Assembly (NCBI GenBank): GCA_002378845.1
Contig: DFRY01000072.1
Span: 9,347 to 24,676 of the forward strand
DNA: 15,330 nucleotides
DNA from: Ruminococcaceae bacterium UBA3451
GTDB taxonomy: Bacteria; Bacillota; Clostridia; Oscillospirales; Acutalibacteraceae
Direction of reading: 5' to 3'
The notes beneath the pieces are model-generated. The model did no database searches. It was not told the origin of the DNA and saw only the letters and a list, made by a program, of their open reading frames with translations. This document shows positions 1 to 7,491 of the stretch, one piece after another. Position numbers and translations under genes: made by a program. The first letter of the stretch is position 1; each line of letters starts with the position of its first letter.

Positions 1-38
1 TTTGCTCATTTTGCTCATTTTGCTCATTTTGCTCCGCG
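1..38. repeat. 9-bp tandem repeat, about 3.7 copies
   Basis: The unit TTTTGCTCA on the plus strand (AAAATGAGC on the minus strand) is repeated head to tail without mismatch from the window edge to base 34. A related AAAATGAGC copy lies across the lspA stop, separated from the array by a GCGGAGC spacer. Because the unit is 9 bp, gain or loss of copies keeps the reading frame. On the minus strand the repeat reads as Met-Ser-Lys in one frame and Asn-Glu-Gln in another, while the third frame has a stop in each copy. The array may continue past the left edge, so the copy number is a minimum. Confidence 0.9.
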
Positions 39-43
39 CTCAT
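1..43 (-). CDS. Start of the gene following lspA (partial; perhaps an RluA-type pseudouridine synthase)
   Basis: Only the first codons fall in the window. An ATG at 43-41 overlaps the lspA stop in the arrangement ATGA and opens a frame that stays open to the edge, reading Met-Ser-Ala-Glu-Gln followed by Asn-Glu-Gln repeats. A second possible frame starts at ATG 27-25, four bases after a GGAG at 35-32, and reads Met-Ser-Lys repeats. No family can be recognised from so few residues. In many Firmicutes the gene after lspA is an RluA/RluD-family 23S rRNA pseudouridine synthase, so that is a guess from gene order only. Which start is used cannot be settled here. Confidence 0.35.
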   Translation of the reverse strand, partial: MSAEQNEQNEQNEQ

Positions 44-519
44 TTTATACGCATAACCCTTTCCACATTCCGGTCTTTTTCGCTGAAGAACAGAAGATGA
101 ATAATCAGGAAAACGGTGCCTACCGTAACGCAGCAATCCGCAAAATTAAAGATGGGCGGGAAAAAGGAAACGCTGATATAGTCAACTACAAAGCCGAAGC
201 GGATGCGGTCGATTAAATTACCGATGCCGCCGCCGATGATGAGAATGGACGCAGCGTAGGAAAAGAATTCATGATGAGAATATTGAAACAGCCCGACCAA
301 AAACAGAAGGCAAACCAAACTGACCACAACAATAAAAAACCACTTCTGATTCTGAAGAATGCCAAAAGCAGCGCCCCGGTTTTCTAAATAGAAAAAGTCC
401 AAAAAGCCCGGAATTGCTGTAATTTTTCCAACCGGTTTCAGGTTCTGCAGTACCAGCACCTTAATCGTCTGGTCAACCGCGACTGCCGCAACGGACAGCA
501 ACAAAGCGATAATTGGCAA
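40..519 (-). CDS. lspA: Lipoprotein signal peptidase (signal peptidase II)
   Basis: LspA is the membrane aspartyl protease that removes signal peptides from diacylglyceryl-modified prolipoproteins. From the TTG start proposed here it is 159 residues, the usual family size. It has four hydrophobic stretches and the conserved blocks: Asp16 in the first segment (AVDQ), ENRGAAFG at 46-53, GNLIDR containing catalytic Asp104, and FNFAD containing catalytic Asp128. The TTG (519-517) sits 8 bases after AAGGGGG, the best ribosome binding site in the region. A longer frame begins at a GTG at 594-592 and would add 25 residues rich in Phe, Leu and Val, possibly one extra membrane segment; only a poorer AGGGCGG site precedes it. 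The family call is firm; the start is a judgement. It follows ileS, as in many Firmicutes. Confidence 0.93.
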   Translation of the reverse strand: MPIIALLLSVAAVAVDQTIKVLVLQNLKPVGKITAIPGFLDFFYLENRGAAFGILQNQKWFFIVVVSLVCLLFLVGLFQYSHHEFFSYAASILIIGGGIGNLIDRIRFGFVVDYISVSFFPPIFNFADCCVTVGTVFLIIHLLFFSEKDRNVERVMRIK

Positions 520-527
520 TGGAATGT

Positions 528-534
528 CCCCCTT
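528..534 (-). promoter_or_regulatory. Ribosome binding site deciding the lspA start
   Basis: AAGGGGG on the minus strand lies 8 bases before the in-frame TTG at 519-517. It supports starting LspA there rather than at the upstream GTG at 594-592. From the TTG, the first conserved Asp falls at residue 16, close to its position in well-known LspA proteins. Confidence 0.7.
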
Positions 535-616
535 ATAGTAAAAAGTAAAAGCAAATGATAAAATAACGAGTTCAGAAAAGAAAAGGGCGAACACAAGGCC
601 CGCCCTAAAAATTAAA

Positions 617-3409
617 TTAATCTAATGCGTGTGCGCAGCGGCTGCAGACTTCCGGATGAGCGGGGTCGCTGCCGACCGTGTGGCTGTAGCTCCAGCAACG
701 CGGGCACTTTTCACCGTCCGCATGGGTAACGGTGATGGAAAGCTCCGGTAATTCCTCGCTGGAAAACTCGCCTTTTCCTTCTTCGGAAACCTCAACCTGT
801 GACGCGATGAACACGACGGCCAATTCCTCCTGTACCGACTTGACAAAATCGAACAGTTCGCCGGTGCAGTAAAGCTGCACTTTAGAATCGAGGGAAGCAC
901 CGATGATCTTATTGGTGCGAGCCAGCTCCAACGCCTTTTTCACGCCGTCGCGGATTAAGTGGATTCTGTCCCACCTGGCAAGGAAAGCATCGTCCGCACC
1001 CACCCCGGTCGGTTTCGGCATTTCATTGAACAGCACGCATTCCGTATCGTCTGTGCTGCTGTGCGGCATATTATGCCAGATTTCATCGGAAGTAAACGCA
1101 AGAATCGGGGAAACTAAACGGGTCATGCCGTTCAAAATAAGATACATCGCGGTTTGTGCGGCACGGCGGTTTTCACTGTCCGCTTTTTCCACATAAAGAC
1201 GATCCTTCAGAACGTCGAGGTAGAAGTTGGACATATCGACAACACAGAAGTTGTGAATTGCATGATACGCGTTGTGGAATTCAAACGATTCGTAGCCTTC
1301 GCATACGCGCTGACTCAGTTCGTCAAACCGGCGCAGTGCCCAGCGGTCAATCGGCTGAAGCTTGTCCAGCGAGACCATGTCTTTGTCCGGGTCAAAATCG
1401 TTAATATTGCCCAGGATAAAACGGGCGGTATTGCGGATTTTACGGTATGCGTCGGAAAGCTGTTTCAAAATTTCTTTGGAAATACGAATATCCGCATGGT
1501 AATCGGAGGACGCAACCCAAAGTCTTAAAATATCCGCACCGTACTGTTCCACAATTTCACTGGGAACGATGCCGTTGCCAAGCGACTTGGACATTTTGCG
1601 GCCTTCGCCGTCCACAACCCAGCCATGAGTGACAACCGCTTTGTAGGGGGCTTTTCCGCGCCATGCGACGGAAGTAAGGAGCGAGGACTGGAACCAGCCG
1701 CGGTACTGGTCGGCGCCTTCCAAATACAGGTCGGCAGGCCAGTGGAGTTCCGGTCTTTGGTCTGCTACGGCGGCATGTGTTACGCCGGAGTCAAACCAAA
1801 CGTCCATAATATCGTGTTCCTTTGTGAATTCAGTGCAGCCGCATTTGCCGCACTTGATTCCTTCGGGAAGAATCTCTTTTGCATCTTTGATGTACCACGC
1901 GTCGGAACCCTCCGCACGGAACAAATCGGAAACAGCAGCCATTGCCTCTTTGGAAATCAGCGGTTCGCCGCAGTCCTTGCAGTAGAAAATCGGAATCGGC
2001 ACGCCCCAGCGGCGCTGACGCGAAATGCACCAGTCGTTGCGGTCCATTACCATGGAGGTAATGCGGTCGCGGCCCCACGCGGGTACCCAATTCACTTTAT
2101 TGATTTCTTCCACGGCCTTTTCCTTAATGGAGTCAACGGAGCAGAACCACTGCTCGGTGGCACGGAAAAGAACCGGGTTTTTGCAGCGCCAGCAGTGAGG
2201 ATACTGATGGATAATTTCCTTCATGGCGAACATGGCGCCGATCTTCTGCAGATGCTCTGCAATGGCTTTATTTGCCTGATTGGTGGTCAAACCGGCAAAC
2301 AGGTCGCCGGCTTCACTTGTCAGTTTGCCATGGCTGTCCACAGGAACAATTACCGGAATTTGCGGATAATGGTCATGGCAGACTTCAAAGTCTTCAACGC
2401 CGTGGCCGGGAGCGGTATGAACGCAGCCTGTGCCGCTTTCCAGTGTAACGTGGTCGCCCACAATGACCAGCGAAGTGCGGTCAAGGAACGGATGCGCGGT
2501 TTCCATCAGCTCCAAGTCGGAGCCCTTGAAGGTTGCAACCACTTCATAGCCGGTTTTTCCGGCTTCCTGCATGGCGTTTTCGTAAAGAGCGGAAGCCATG
2601 ACATAATATTCATTTTCCCACTTGATAAGGGAATATTCAAATTCGGGGCCAAGGCAGATTGCCACATTGCCCGGCAGAGTCCATGTTGTGGTAGTCCAAA
2701 TGACAAAGTAAGTGTTGTTCAGGTCGGCACCTTTTGCGGTAAACAGGCCCTTGTCATTGGTAACGCGGAACTTCACATAAATAGAATTACACGGATCTTC
2801 CGCGTATTCAATTTCTGCTTCGGCAAGCGCGGTTTCACATTCGGGGCACCAGTAAACCGGCTTCAAACCTTTGTAAATATAGCCCTTGGTTGCCATTTCG
2901 GAGAAGATTTCAATTTGCTTTGCTTCAAAATCATGCGTCAGAGTGATGTAGGGATGTTCCCAGTCACCAATGCCGCCCAAACGTTTAAACTGGGTGCGCT
3001 GGTCGTCAAGGTAGCCCAGTGCAAATTCCCGGCAGATTTTACGCAGCTCTACGTCGGAAATGGTGGTGGAATTTTCCACGCCCGCCTTTTTTCTGGCCTT
3101 TAATTCGGTCGGAAGGCCGTGGGTATCCCAACCCGGCACATACGGCGCTTTAAAACCGGACATATTCTTGTAGCGCACGATAATATCCTTTAAGGTTTTG
3201 TTGAGCGCGGTGCCAAGATGAATGTCGCCGTTGGCGTACGGAGGGCCGTCATGCAATACATAAACCGGCTTTCCTTCGTTCTTCTGCATCACTTTTTCAT
3301 ATATTTTATTCTCTTCCCACGCTGCGAGCATTTCCGGCTCACGTTTGGGCAAGCCGGCCTGCATGGCAAAGTCGGTCTTTGGGAGGTTTAAGGTGCTTTT
3401 GTAATCCAT
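617..3409 (-). CDS. ileS: Isoleucine--tRNA ligase
   Basis: IleS charges tRNA-Ile in the cytoplasm and hydrolyses mischarged valine. The 930 residues match the bacterial class I enzyme. The signature near residue 55 (DGPPYANGD) leads into HLGT at 64-67, in place of HIGH. GWDTHGLP is at 93-100, and the CP1 editing domain carries the threonine-rich TTTTWTLPGN (239-248) and HTAPGHGVED (331-340), with the aspartate expected for editing. KMSKS is at 605-609. The C-terminus has a zinc-binding cysteine set, C902, C905, C922 and C925, and ends five residues later. The ATG start has an AAGGAGAG site about 10 bases upstream. The gene follows divIVA with a 58-bp gap, which leaves no room for the T-box leader often seen before Firmicute ileS genes. 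The odd point is Thr67 where most enzymes have the second histidine of HIGH. Confidence 0.98.
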   Translation of the reverse strand: MDYKSTLNLPKTDFAMQAGLPKREPEMLAAWEENKIYEKVMQKNEGKPVYVLHDGPPYANGDIHLGTALNKTLKDIIVRYKNMSGFKAPYVPGWDTHGLPTELKARKKAGVENSTTISDVELRKICREFALGYLDDQRTQFKRLGGIGDWEHPYITLTHDFEAKQIEIFSEMATKGYIYKGLKPVYWCPECETALAEAEIEYAEDPCNSIYVKFRVTNDKGLFTAKGADLNNTYFVIWTTTTWTLPGNVAICLGPEFEYSLIKWENEYYVMASALYENAMQEAGKTGYEVVATFKGSDLELMETAHPFLDRTSLVIVGDHVTLESGTGCVHTAPGHGVEDFEVCHDHYPQIPVIVPVDSHGKLTSEAGDLFAGLTTNQANKAIAEHLQKIGAMFAMKEIIHQYPHCWRCKNPVLFRATEQWFCSVDSIKEKAVEEINKVNWVPAWGRDRITSMVMDRNDWCISRQRRWGVPIPIFYCKDCGEPLISKEAMAAVSDLFRAEGSDAWYIKDAKEILPEGIKCGKCGCTEFTKEHDIMDVWFDSGVTHAAVADQRPELHWPADLYLEGADQYRGWFQSSLLTSVAWRGKAPYKAVVTHGWVVDGEGRKMSKSLGNGIVPSEIVEQYGADILRLWVASSDYHADIRISKEILKQLSDAYRKIRNTARFILGNINDFDPDKDMVSLDKLQPIDRWALRRFDELSQRVCEGYESFEFHNAYHAIHNFCVVDMSNFYLDVLKDRLYVEKADSENRRAAQTAMYLILNGMTRLVSPILAFTSDEIWHNMPHSSTDDTECVLFNEMPKPTGVGADDAFLARWDRIHLIRDGVKKALELARTNKIIGASLDSKVQLYCTGELFDFVKSVQEELAVVFIASQVEVSEEGKGEFSSEELPELSITVTHADGEKCPRCWSYSHTVGSDPAHPEVCSRCAHALD

Positions 3410-3467
3410 CGAATGTTTTCTCTCCTTAGGTAATAATGGGTGTATTGCGTAATGAATTTATTTTAAG

Positions 3468-4220
3468 TCAGATACCTTCCGGAGTATTTATATCGTCGGA
3501 GATATCGGATTCATCACCAAACTGAATTGCGGTGTAACGGTCGGCGGCCGCTGTTTCAAATGCCTTCATGTCGTCAAAAGAGGATACCTGCGCGCGGAAC
3601 AGCGGGTCTGCGGCTTCTTCTTCAATTGCTTCTTCCACCGGCTGGGTTTCTTCCGCAACAGGCTTGTCCTCGACCGGCTCGCTGCTGACGGGGGCAACCG
3701 GCTTTGCGGGTTCTTCCGCTTCCGGCTTGCGGGTGGTCGGCAAGGCGTCGATTAAGGTAAGGTGTTCTTTGTAAATTGCCAAAAGCTTGGAACGGAAATC
3801 GTTCACAGACTGCTGCAGACGATCCAGTTCTTTCTTCTGCTCCGCTATTTCCTGATTTGCGGCAGAAATAATCCGCTCTGCCTTCAAATTGGCATCCTTT
3901 ATAATAATTTCAGCTTTATGGCGTGCTTCGCGGACGGATGCGTCGCCCAGCTTTTGCGCGCTGACGAGTGCGTTTTTAATTTCGTCTTCTTCCTGACGGT
4001 AATCTTCCACTTTTGCCGCAAGAATTTTAATTTTTTCAAGCAGCTGCGTGTTTTCAGTCTTTTGTTTTTCAGACTCCTCTTTCTGCTCAATTCCCTTTTT
4101 TACGAGCAGATCATAGGATTCCTTCACCTCATCGATAAATTTGTCGACATCTTCGGTGCGGTACCCGGAAAAACCCGACTTTCTGAAACTGGCATTAATG
4201 ATATCATTCAGCGATAACAT
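3468..4220 (-). CDS. divIVA: DivIVA-family cell division / polarity protein
   Basis: DivIVA proteins bind negatively curved membrane at division sites and poles and recruit division or growth factors. The first 40 residues show the family's N-terminal domain (start MLSLNDIINASFRKSGFSGYR, then EDVDKFIDEV), with Phe17 in the loop where B. subtilis DivIVA carries its membrane-inserting Phe17. Residues about 45-155 are rich in Glu, Lys, Gln and Ala in a coiled-coil pattern. Residues 163-205 are a Pro/Glu/Val-rich acidic linker, followed by a short acidic tail to residue 250. At 250 residues it is longer than B. subtilis DivIVA (about 164), mostly because of this tail. A GGGAGG site lies 8 bases before the ATG. 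Position between ylmH and ileS is the usual Firmicute place. Confidence 0.93.
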   Translation of the reverse strand: MLSLNDIINASFRKSGFSGYRTEDVDKFIDEVKESYDLLVKKGIEQKEESEKQKTENTQLLEKIKILAAKVEDYRQEEDEIKNALVSAQKLGDASVREARHKAEIIIKDANLKAERIISAANQEIAEQKKELDRLQQSVNDFRSKLLAIYKEHLTLIDALPTTRKPEAEEPAKPVAPVSSEPVEDKPVAEETQPVEEAIEEEAADPLFRAQVSSFDDMKAFETAAADRYTAIQFGDESDISDDINTPEGI

Positions 4221-4235
4221 ATCTGAGCCCTCCCA

Positions 4236-4991
4236 TTATATATATTTTCTTCCCGCAATGCTCAGTCTGCCTTTTTTGGTCATTGGACCGAGGCGGTCTA
4301 AGACAAAGCGGCCTTTTCCCCTGATAGAAAGCTTATTTCCCTCTGCGACGGGCGCGGAAACCGACGTGTTCACCTCGTGATTCAGCATCACCAGGCCGGC
4401 ACGGATTAATTCGGATGATTTTTCTCTGCTGGTACCCCCCGCCGACGCAACAATGCAGTCCAGCCGGGCGGAAACAACCACCGTAGAAAAGTCCTCGAAC
4501 GCGCCGCCCGCGGGCAGCGGCTGTGAAGCCCCGGTGCTCAGCGTAACGCCGACCCGACCGATTTTTTCGGTCTGGGATAAAATAAAATCAGAAATTTCAC
4601 TGCGGGCAAACAAAACGCAGCGGCCTTCCTCAACCAAAATATCGCCGAGCGTTTCACGCTGAATACCGTTAGCCAACAGTGCGCCCAAAAAATCACGGTG
4701 GGAAAGCGAGTCGCACCGACGAAACGCGGCGGTTATGGCAGTAACAGGAAACGCGGCGGCGTCCGGAACAAGGAAGTCTGGAAATGCGCCAAAAACTACA
4801 CGCTCCGAGTCACCGTGACCACCCCAGAGCATATAGTTTTTAAAGCAGATATTTTGCATTTGCTTTTGTGTAAAAACGGCCTGCCGTTCGTCTAAAAAAC
4901 CGATAAAACGCGGCCTTCCCCCGCTTTCCGCAAGCCGGACGGCATCGTTCAGCTTTGCTTCCAGAACGGAGTCATCGGGTTTTCTCTCCAT
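4236..4991 (-). CDS. ylmH: YlmH-type S4-domain RNA-binding protein
   Basis: This 251-residue protein matches the YlmH family found between sepF and divIVA. The central part has the characteristic LSHRDFLGALLANGIQRETLGDILV segment (96-120; key residues His98, Arg99, Asp100, Gly110, Ile119). The C-terminal S4 RNA-binding domain spans about 174-237 and begins SARLDCIVA. YlmH in B. subtilis is known to bind stalled 50S subunits and can act in ribosome quality control; it has also been linked to division through its location. Its ATG overlaps the sepF stop by one base (TAATG), and no good ribosome binding site precedes it, so it is probably translated by reinitiation after SepF. A divIVA ribosome binding site follows its stop within 15 bases. 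Confidence 0.92.
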   Translation of the reverse strand: MERKPDDSVLEAKLNDAVRLAESGGRPRFIGFLDERQAVFTQKQMQNICFKNYMLWGGHGDSERVVFGAFPDFLVPDAAAFPVTAITAAFRRCDSLSHRDFLGALLANGIQRETLGDILVEEGRCVLFARSEISDFILSQTEKIGRVGVTLSTGASQPLPAGGAFEDFSTVVVSARLDCIVASAGGTSREKSSELIRAGLVMLNHEVNTSVSAPVAEGNKLSIRGKGRFVLDRLGPMTKKGRLSIAGRKYI

Positions 4992-5467
4992 TAAAAATAC
5001 ACACCGTTATTTTCCAGTTCGTCCAAAACATCGTCGCCGGTCAGGTCAACATTGTACGGCGTAATAATAAAGGTGCTTGTGGCAACCCTTTTAATTTTGC
5101 CGCCGTTTGCGTAGGCAACACCGCTTAGGAAGTCAATAATCCGGCGGGAAATATCTTTGTTGGTATTTTCCAGATTCAGAACGACCGTGTGCATTTTCAA
5201 CAGTTCATCCGCGACTGCGCAGGTTTCTTCCCCGAAGCGTTCCGGTTTGAACAAAACCACCTGCAGCTGTGCGGTAGCGTGAATGTTAACGACCTTATTG
5301 CCGGTACTAGCGGCAGGGGTACGCTTTACCGTTTCGCGCTCGTGAAAATCGATGTCTTCTTTTACACTGGAAGGGATGTCCTCTTCCGGGACATCGTCGT
5401 AATCGTAGTCGTATTCGTCTTCCGGCGGATTCCACATTCCTTTAATTTTTTCAACTAATCCTGCCAT
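4991..5467 (-). CDS. sepF: Cell division protein SepF
   Basis: SepF bundles FtsZ filaments and anchors them to the membrane. The N-terminal end (MAGLVEKIKGMWNPP) is the short amphipathic helix type used for membrane binding. It is followed by an acidic Asp/Tyr-rich linker (16-45) and the SepF domain from about residue 58. Conserved parts are VVLFKPERFGEE (70-81), VVLNLENTN (95-103), RRIIDFLSGVAYANGG (107-122) and TFIITPYNVDL near the end. At 158 residues it is the normal length. A GGGAGG site lies 7 bases before the ATG. It follows yggS by 19 bases and overlaps ylmH by one base. The YggT-family gene ylmG, usual between sepF and ylmH in Bacillus, is absent. Confidence 0.96.
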   Translation of the reverse strand: MAGLVEKIKGMWNPPEDEYDYDYDDVPEEDIPSSVKEDIDFHERETVKRTPAASTGNKVVNIHATAQLQVVLFKPERFGEETCAVADELLKMHTVVLNLENTNKDISRRIIDFLSGVAYANGGKIKRVATSTFIITPYNVDLTGDDVLDELENNGVYF

Positions 5468-5486
5468 AATTCAGCCTCCCTTAGTT

Positions 5487-6227
5487 TTATGATTTATTAT
5501 ATATTCTTGGGCCAAACAGCGCGGACCCCACGCGCACCATATTGGCTCCGCACAAAATAGCCTGAGCATAATCGGAGGACATTCCCATAGATAAATAATC
5601 CATATGAACATTATCTAATTTTTTAGTCTTTATGTCAACAAAATATTTGGACATCTTTGAAAAATACCCCAATGTTTCGCTGTCGTTTGCCCCCGCAGGC
5701 GGAATTGCCATTAAACCGCGCACGCAAACACCGGGAAAAGCGGCGATTTGGGGAAGAAGAGATTCCAAATCCTGCGGAAGAACACCAGACTTGCTTTCCT
5801 CGCTGCCAATATTCACCTCGATGAGAATATTTGTAATAACGGCGCGCGCCACGGAAAGGCGGGAAATTTCAGAAGCGAGCCTTGTACTGTCCACGGACTG
5901 AATCATTGCAACCTTATCAATAATATTTTTCACCTTATTGGTCTGCAGGTGCCCGATAAACTGCAGCTCGCAGCGTTCCAAATCATAAGAAGAATATTTT
6001 TCGCATAGCTCCTGCACCTTATTTTCACCGATATGGTCAATGCCAAGCGAAATTCCGTGGTTGATTACTTCCACCGGAACCGTCTTGGTCGCCGCAAGCA
6101 GGGTAATATCCTGCGGATTTCGGCCGGAACGCACCGCCGCTTCCGCTATTTCATTCCGGATTACCTTCAGGTTTTCCTCCAGATTCCGGAACCGCTGTTC
6201 CAGCTCATTTGACAACTTTTCCATCAT
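5487..6227 (-). CDS. yggS: YggS/YlmE-family pyridoxal phosphate homeostasis protein
   Basis: Members of this family hold pyridoxal 5'-phosphate on a single-domain alanine-racemase-like barrel and help keep PLP and amino acid pools in balance; no catalytic reaction is established. The 246 residues show the PLP lysine Lys48 in LLAATKTV, GENKVQE (67-73), FIGHLQTNK (90-98), IEVNIGSEESKSG (136-148), GLMAIPP (171-177), and the phosphate-binding end SMGMSSDY (213-220) with RVGSALFG (232-239). Two adjacent ATG codons are possible starts; AAGGGA sits 9 bases before the first. The start lies 23 bases inside the end of the HlyD-like gene, so the two are probably coupled. In Bacillus the homologue ylmE also precedes sepF. 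Confidence 0.95.
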   Translation of the reverse strand: MMEKLSNELEQRFRNLEENLKVIRNEIAEAAVRSGRNPQDITLLAATKTVPVEVINHGISLGIDHIGENKVQELCEKYSSYDLERCELQFIGHLQTNKVKNIIDKVAMIQSVDSTRLASEISRLSVARAVITNILIEVNIGSEESKSGVLPQDLESLLPQIAAFPGVCVRGLMAIPPAGANDSETLGYFSKMSKYFVDIKTKKLDNVHMDYLSMGMSSDYAQAILCGANMVRVGSALFGPRIYNKS

Positions 6228-7491
6228 AAAGATCGGTCCCTTCTATCACAACTTCATCAGAGAGCTTTACGGTTGTGTCGGTCATCAGGTCCGCCGCAGC
6301 CGGGTTTGAGTCACAGATTACGTAAGTTTCCGTGCTGTAAAGCGGGAAAATCTGCTTAAACTGCACCTGATTGCCATGCATAACATAAACACCCTTCACG
6401 TTCTTTTTCACCGTTGTAGCTTTTCCGTTTTTATCCTTGGTCGTTTTGCTCACCGTTTCAAAATGGATGGCTTTTTGACTGACGCGGATTCCGGTGTATT
6501 TTTCAATCTGGATCTCCGCCGTTTCATTGCGGATTGCCGCAATGTCGGAATTCATGTAATTGCTTTCCAGAATGACCGCAATTTCCTTTTCCTTTGCCGC
6601 CTGATTCACCGCGGCAATCGTTGCGGGCACCGATTCATTGGAAACAAACGGGAACTGAATGGAAACCGTGTCCCCCAGCTTAAACCGGGAGGTTTGATCG
6701 ACCGGCAGAACAAACGCAAAGTACCAGTAATAATCCTGACTAATTTTTCCAATTACACCCGCCGGGATTTCCGGCTTCGCGTTTTGCTGTGCTTTAATCT
6801 GGTCGGTTGTCAGGTTCAGAACCTTGGAATAATCGACCGTAGATTCAAACCCGTCGGCCTGATTGATAAAATACCCCGCCGCCGGCGCGGTAATAGAACC
6901 GATTGGCTGGGAATTGGACGCGGCCAGCGCGTCACGCTGCGATTTCAGCGCGTTGATTCTGGCGTTAAAATTCGCTGCTTTTTCGGTTACCATCTGTCGT
7001 TCGTTCACAAGGTACAAAAAATCGTCCCTGTTTTCGGTTAAGTCGGAAAACTCACAGGCAGTGACATTCCCCAGCGCTTCAATCAATTTCAGGTCGATTT
7101 GTTTATTCAGTGCTTCGGGGCTGGCGGCATAGGTATCGCCCGGCATTTCCAATTTCTGCAGCTTTGCAATTTCATTGTCCAGACTTTGAAGCTGCTGCTG
7201 TGCCGCCGCGCTTTGGGCATTGGGGTAAATTTGAGCAACCTTTCCCCCGCTGGCCACATTGCCACCGTTGGGAATCACGTAGTCCACTACCCCGTTTCCT
7301 TTGCCGGGAATAACGGTTTCTTTCCGAACAATAATTCCGTTTGCCTGGGCGGAATCCGCCGCCGTAGCATAGGAAGCCGTTTCGGTCTGTACCGGGGAGT
7401 AATGGGCGTTGTAAATCTGATACCCTAAGTAAATGAACAGCAAAATCGCCACCACGGCGGAAATTAACTTTTTCAGAAGCGGGCTGTTCAT
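6205..7491 (-). CDS. HlyD-like membrane-anchored adaptor protein, function unknown
   Basis: The protein has 428 residues with one N-terminal membrane segment (about 8-24, after Lys7 and Lys8), suggesting an anchored protein whose bulk lies outside the cell. Residues 50-90 and 197-222 look like the two halves of a lipoyl-like hairpin domain (GVVDYVIPNGGNVASGGKVAQIYP; ITAPAAGYF), separated by a helical region rich in Gln, Asn and Leu (95-195). Residues 250-340 resemble a beta-barrel domain, and 367-425 resemble the membrane-proximal domain of HlyD/RND adaptors. Such adaptors normally partner with an exporter, but no transporter gene is in the window. The gene overlaps miaA by 4 bases (ATGA) and yggS by 23 bases, placing it firmly in the division cluster. 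Role unknown; an envelope or division function is inference. Confidence 0.8.
   Translation of the reverse strand: MNSPLLKKLISAVVAILLFIYLGYQIYNAHYSPVQTETASYATAADSAQANGIIVRKETVIPGKGNGVVDYVIPNGGNVASGGKVAQIYPNAQSAAAQQQLQSLDNEIAKLQKLEMPGDTYAASPEALNKQIDLKLIEALGNVTACEFSDLTENRDDFLYLVNERQMVTEKAANFNARINALKSQRDALAASNSQPIGSITAPAAGYFINQADGFESTVDYSKVLNLTTDQIKAQQNAKPEIPAGVIGKISQDYYWYFAFVLPVDQTSRFKLGDTVSIQFPFVSNESVPATIAAVNQAAKEKEIAVILESNYMNSDIAAIRNETAEIQIEKYTGIRVSQKAIHFETVSKTTKDKNGKATTVKKNVKGVYVMHGNQVQFKQIFPLYSTETYVICDSNPAAADLMTDTTVKLSDEVVIEGTDLYDGKVVK

Noticed and set aside
1..34. The 9-bp array as a CRISPR array or phage attachment site
   Set aside because: There are no spacers and the unit is far too short for CRISPR; there is no integrase or tRNA gene nearby to support an attachment site.
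1625..3103. A 492-codon open frame on the plus strand opposite ileS
   Set aside because: It lies wholly inside the firmly identified ileS gene, its translation is rich in Cys, His, Phe and Gly with no recognisable domain, and long antisense frames arise from the codon usage of the sense strand.
3410..3467. Possible promoter or terminator between divIVA and ileS
   Set aside because: The stretch is AT-rich, but no convincing -35/-10 pair with proper spacing and no stable hairpin followed by a T-run was seen.
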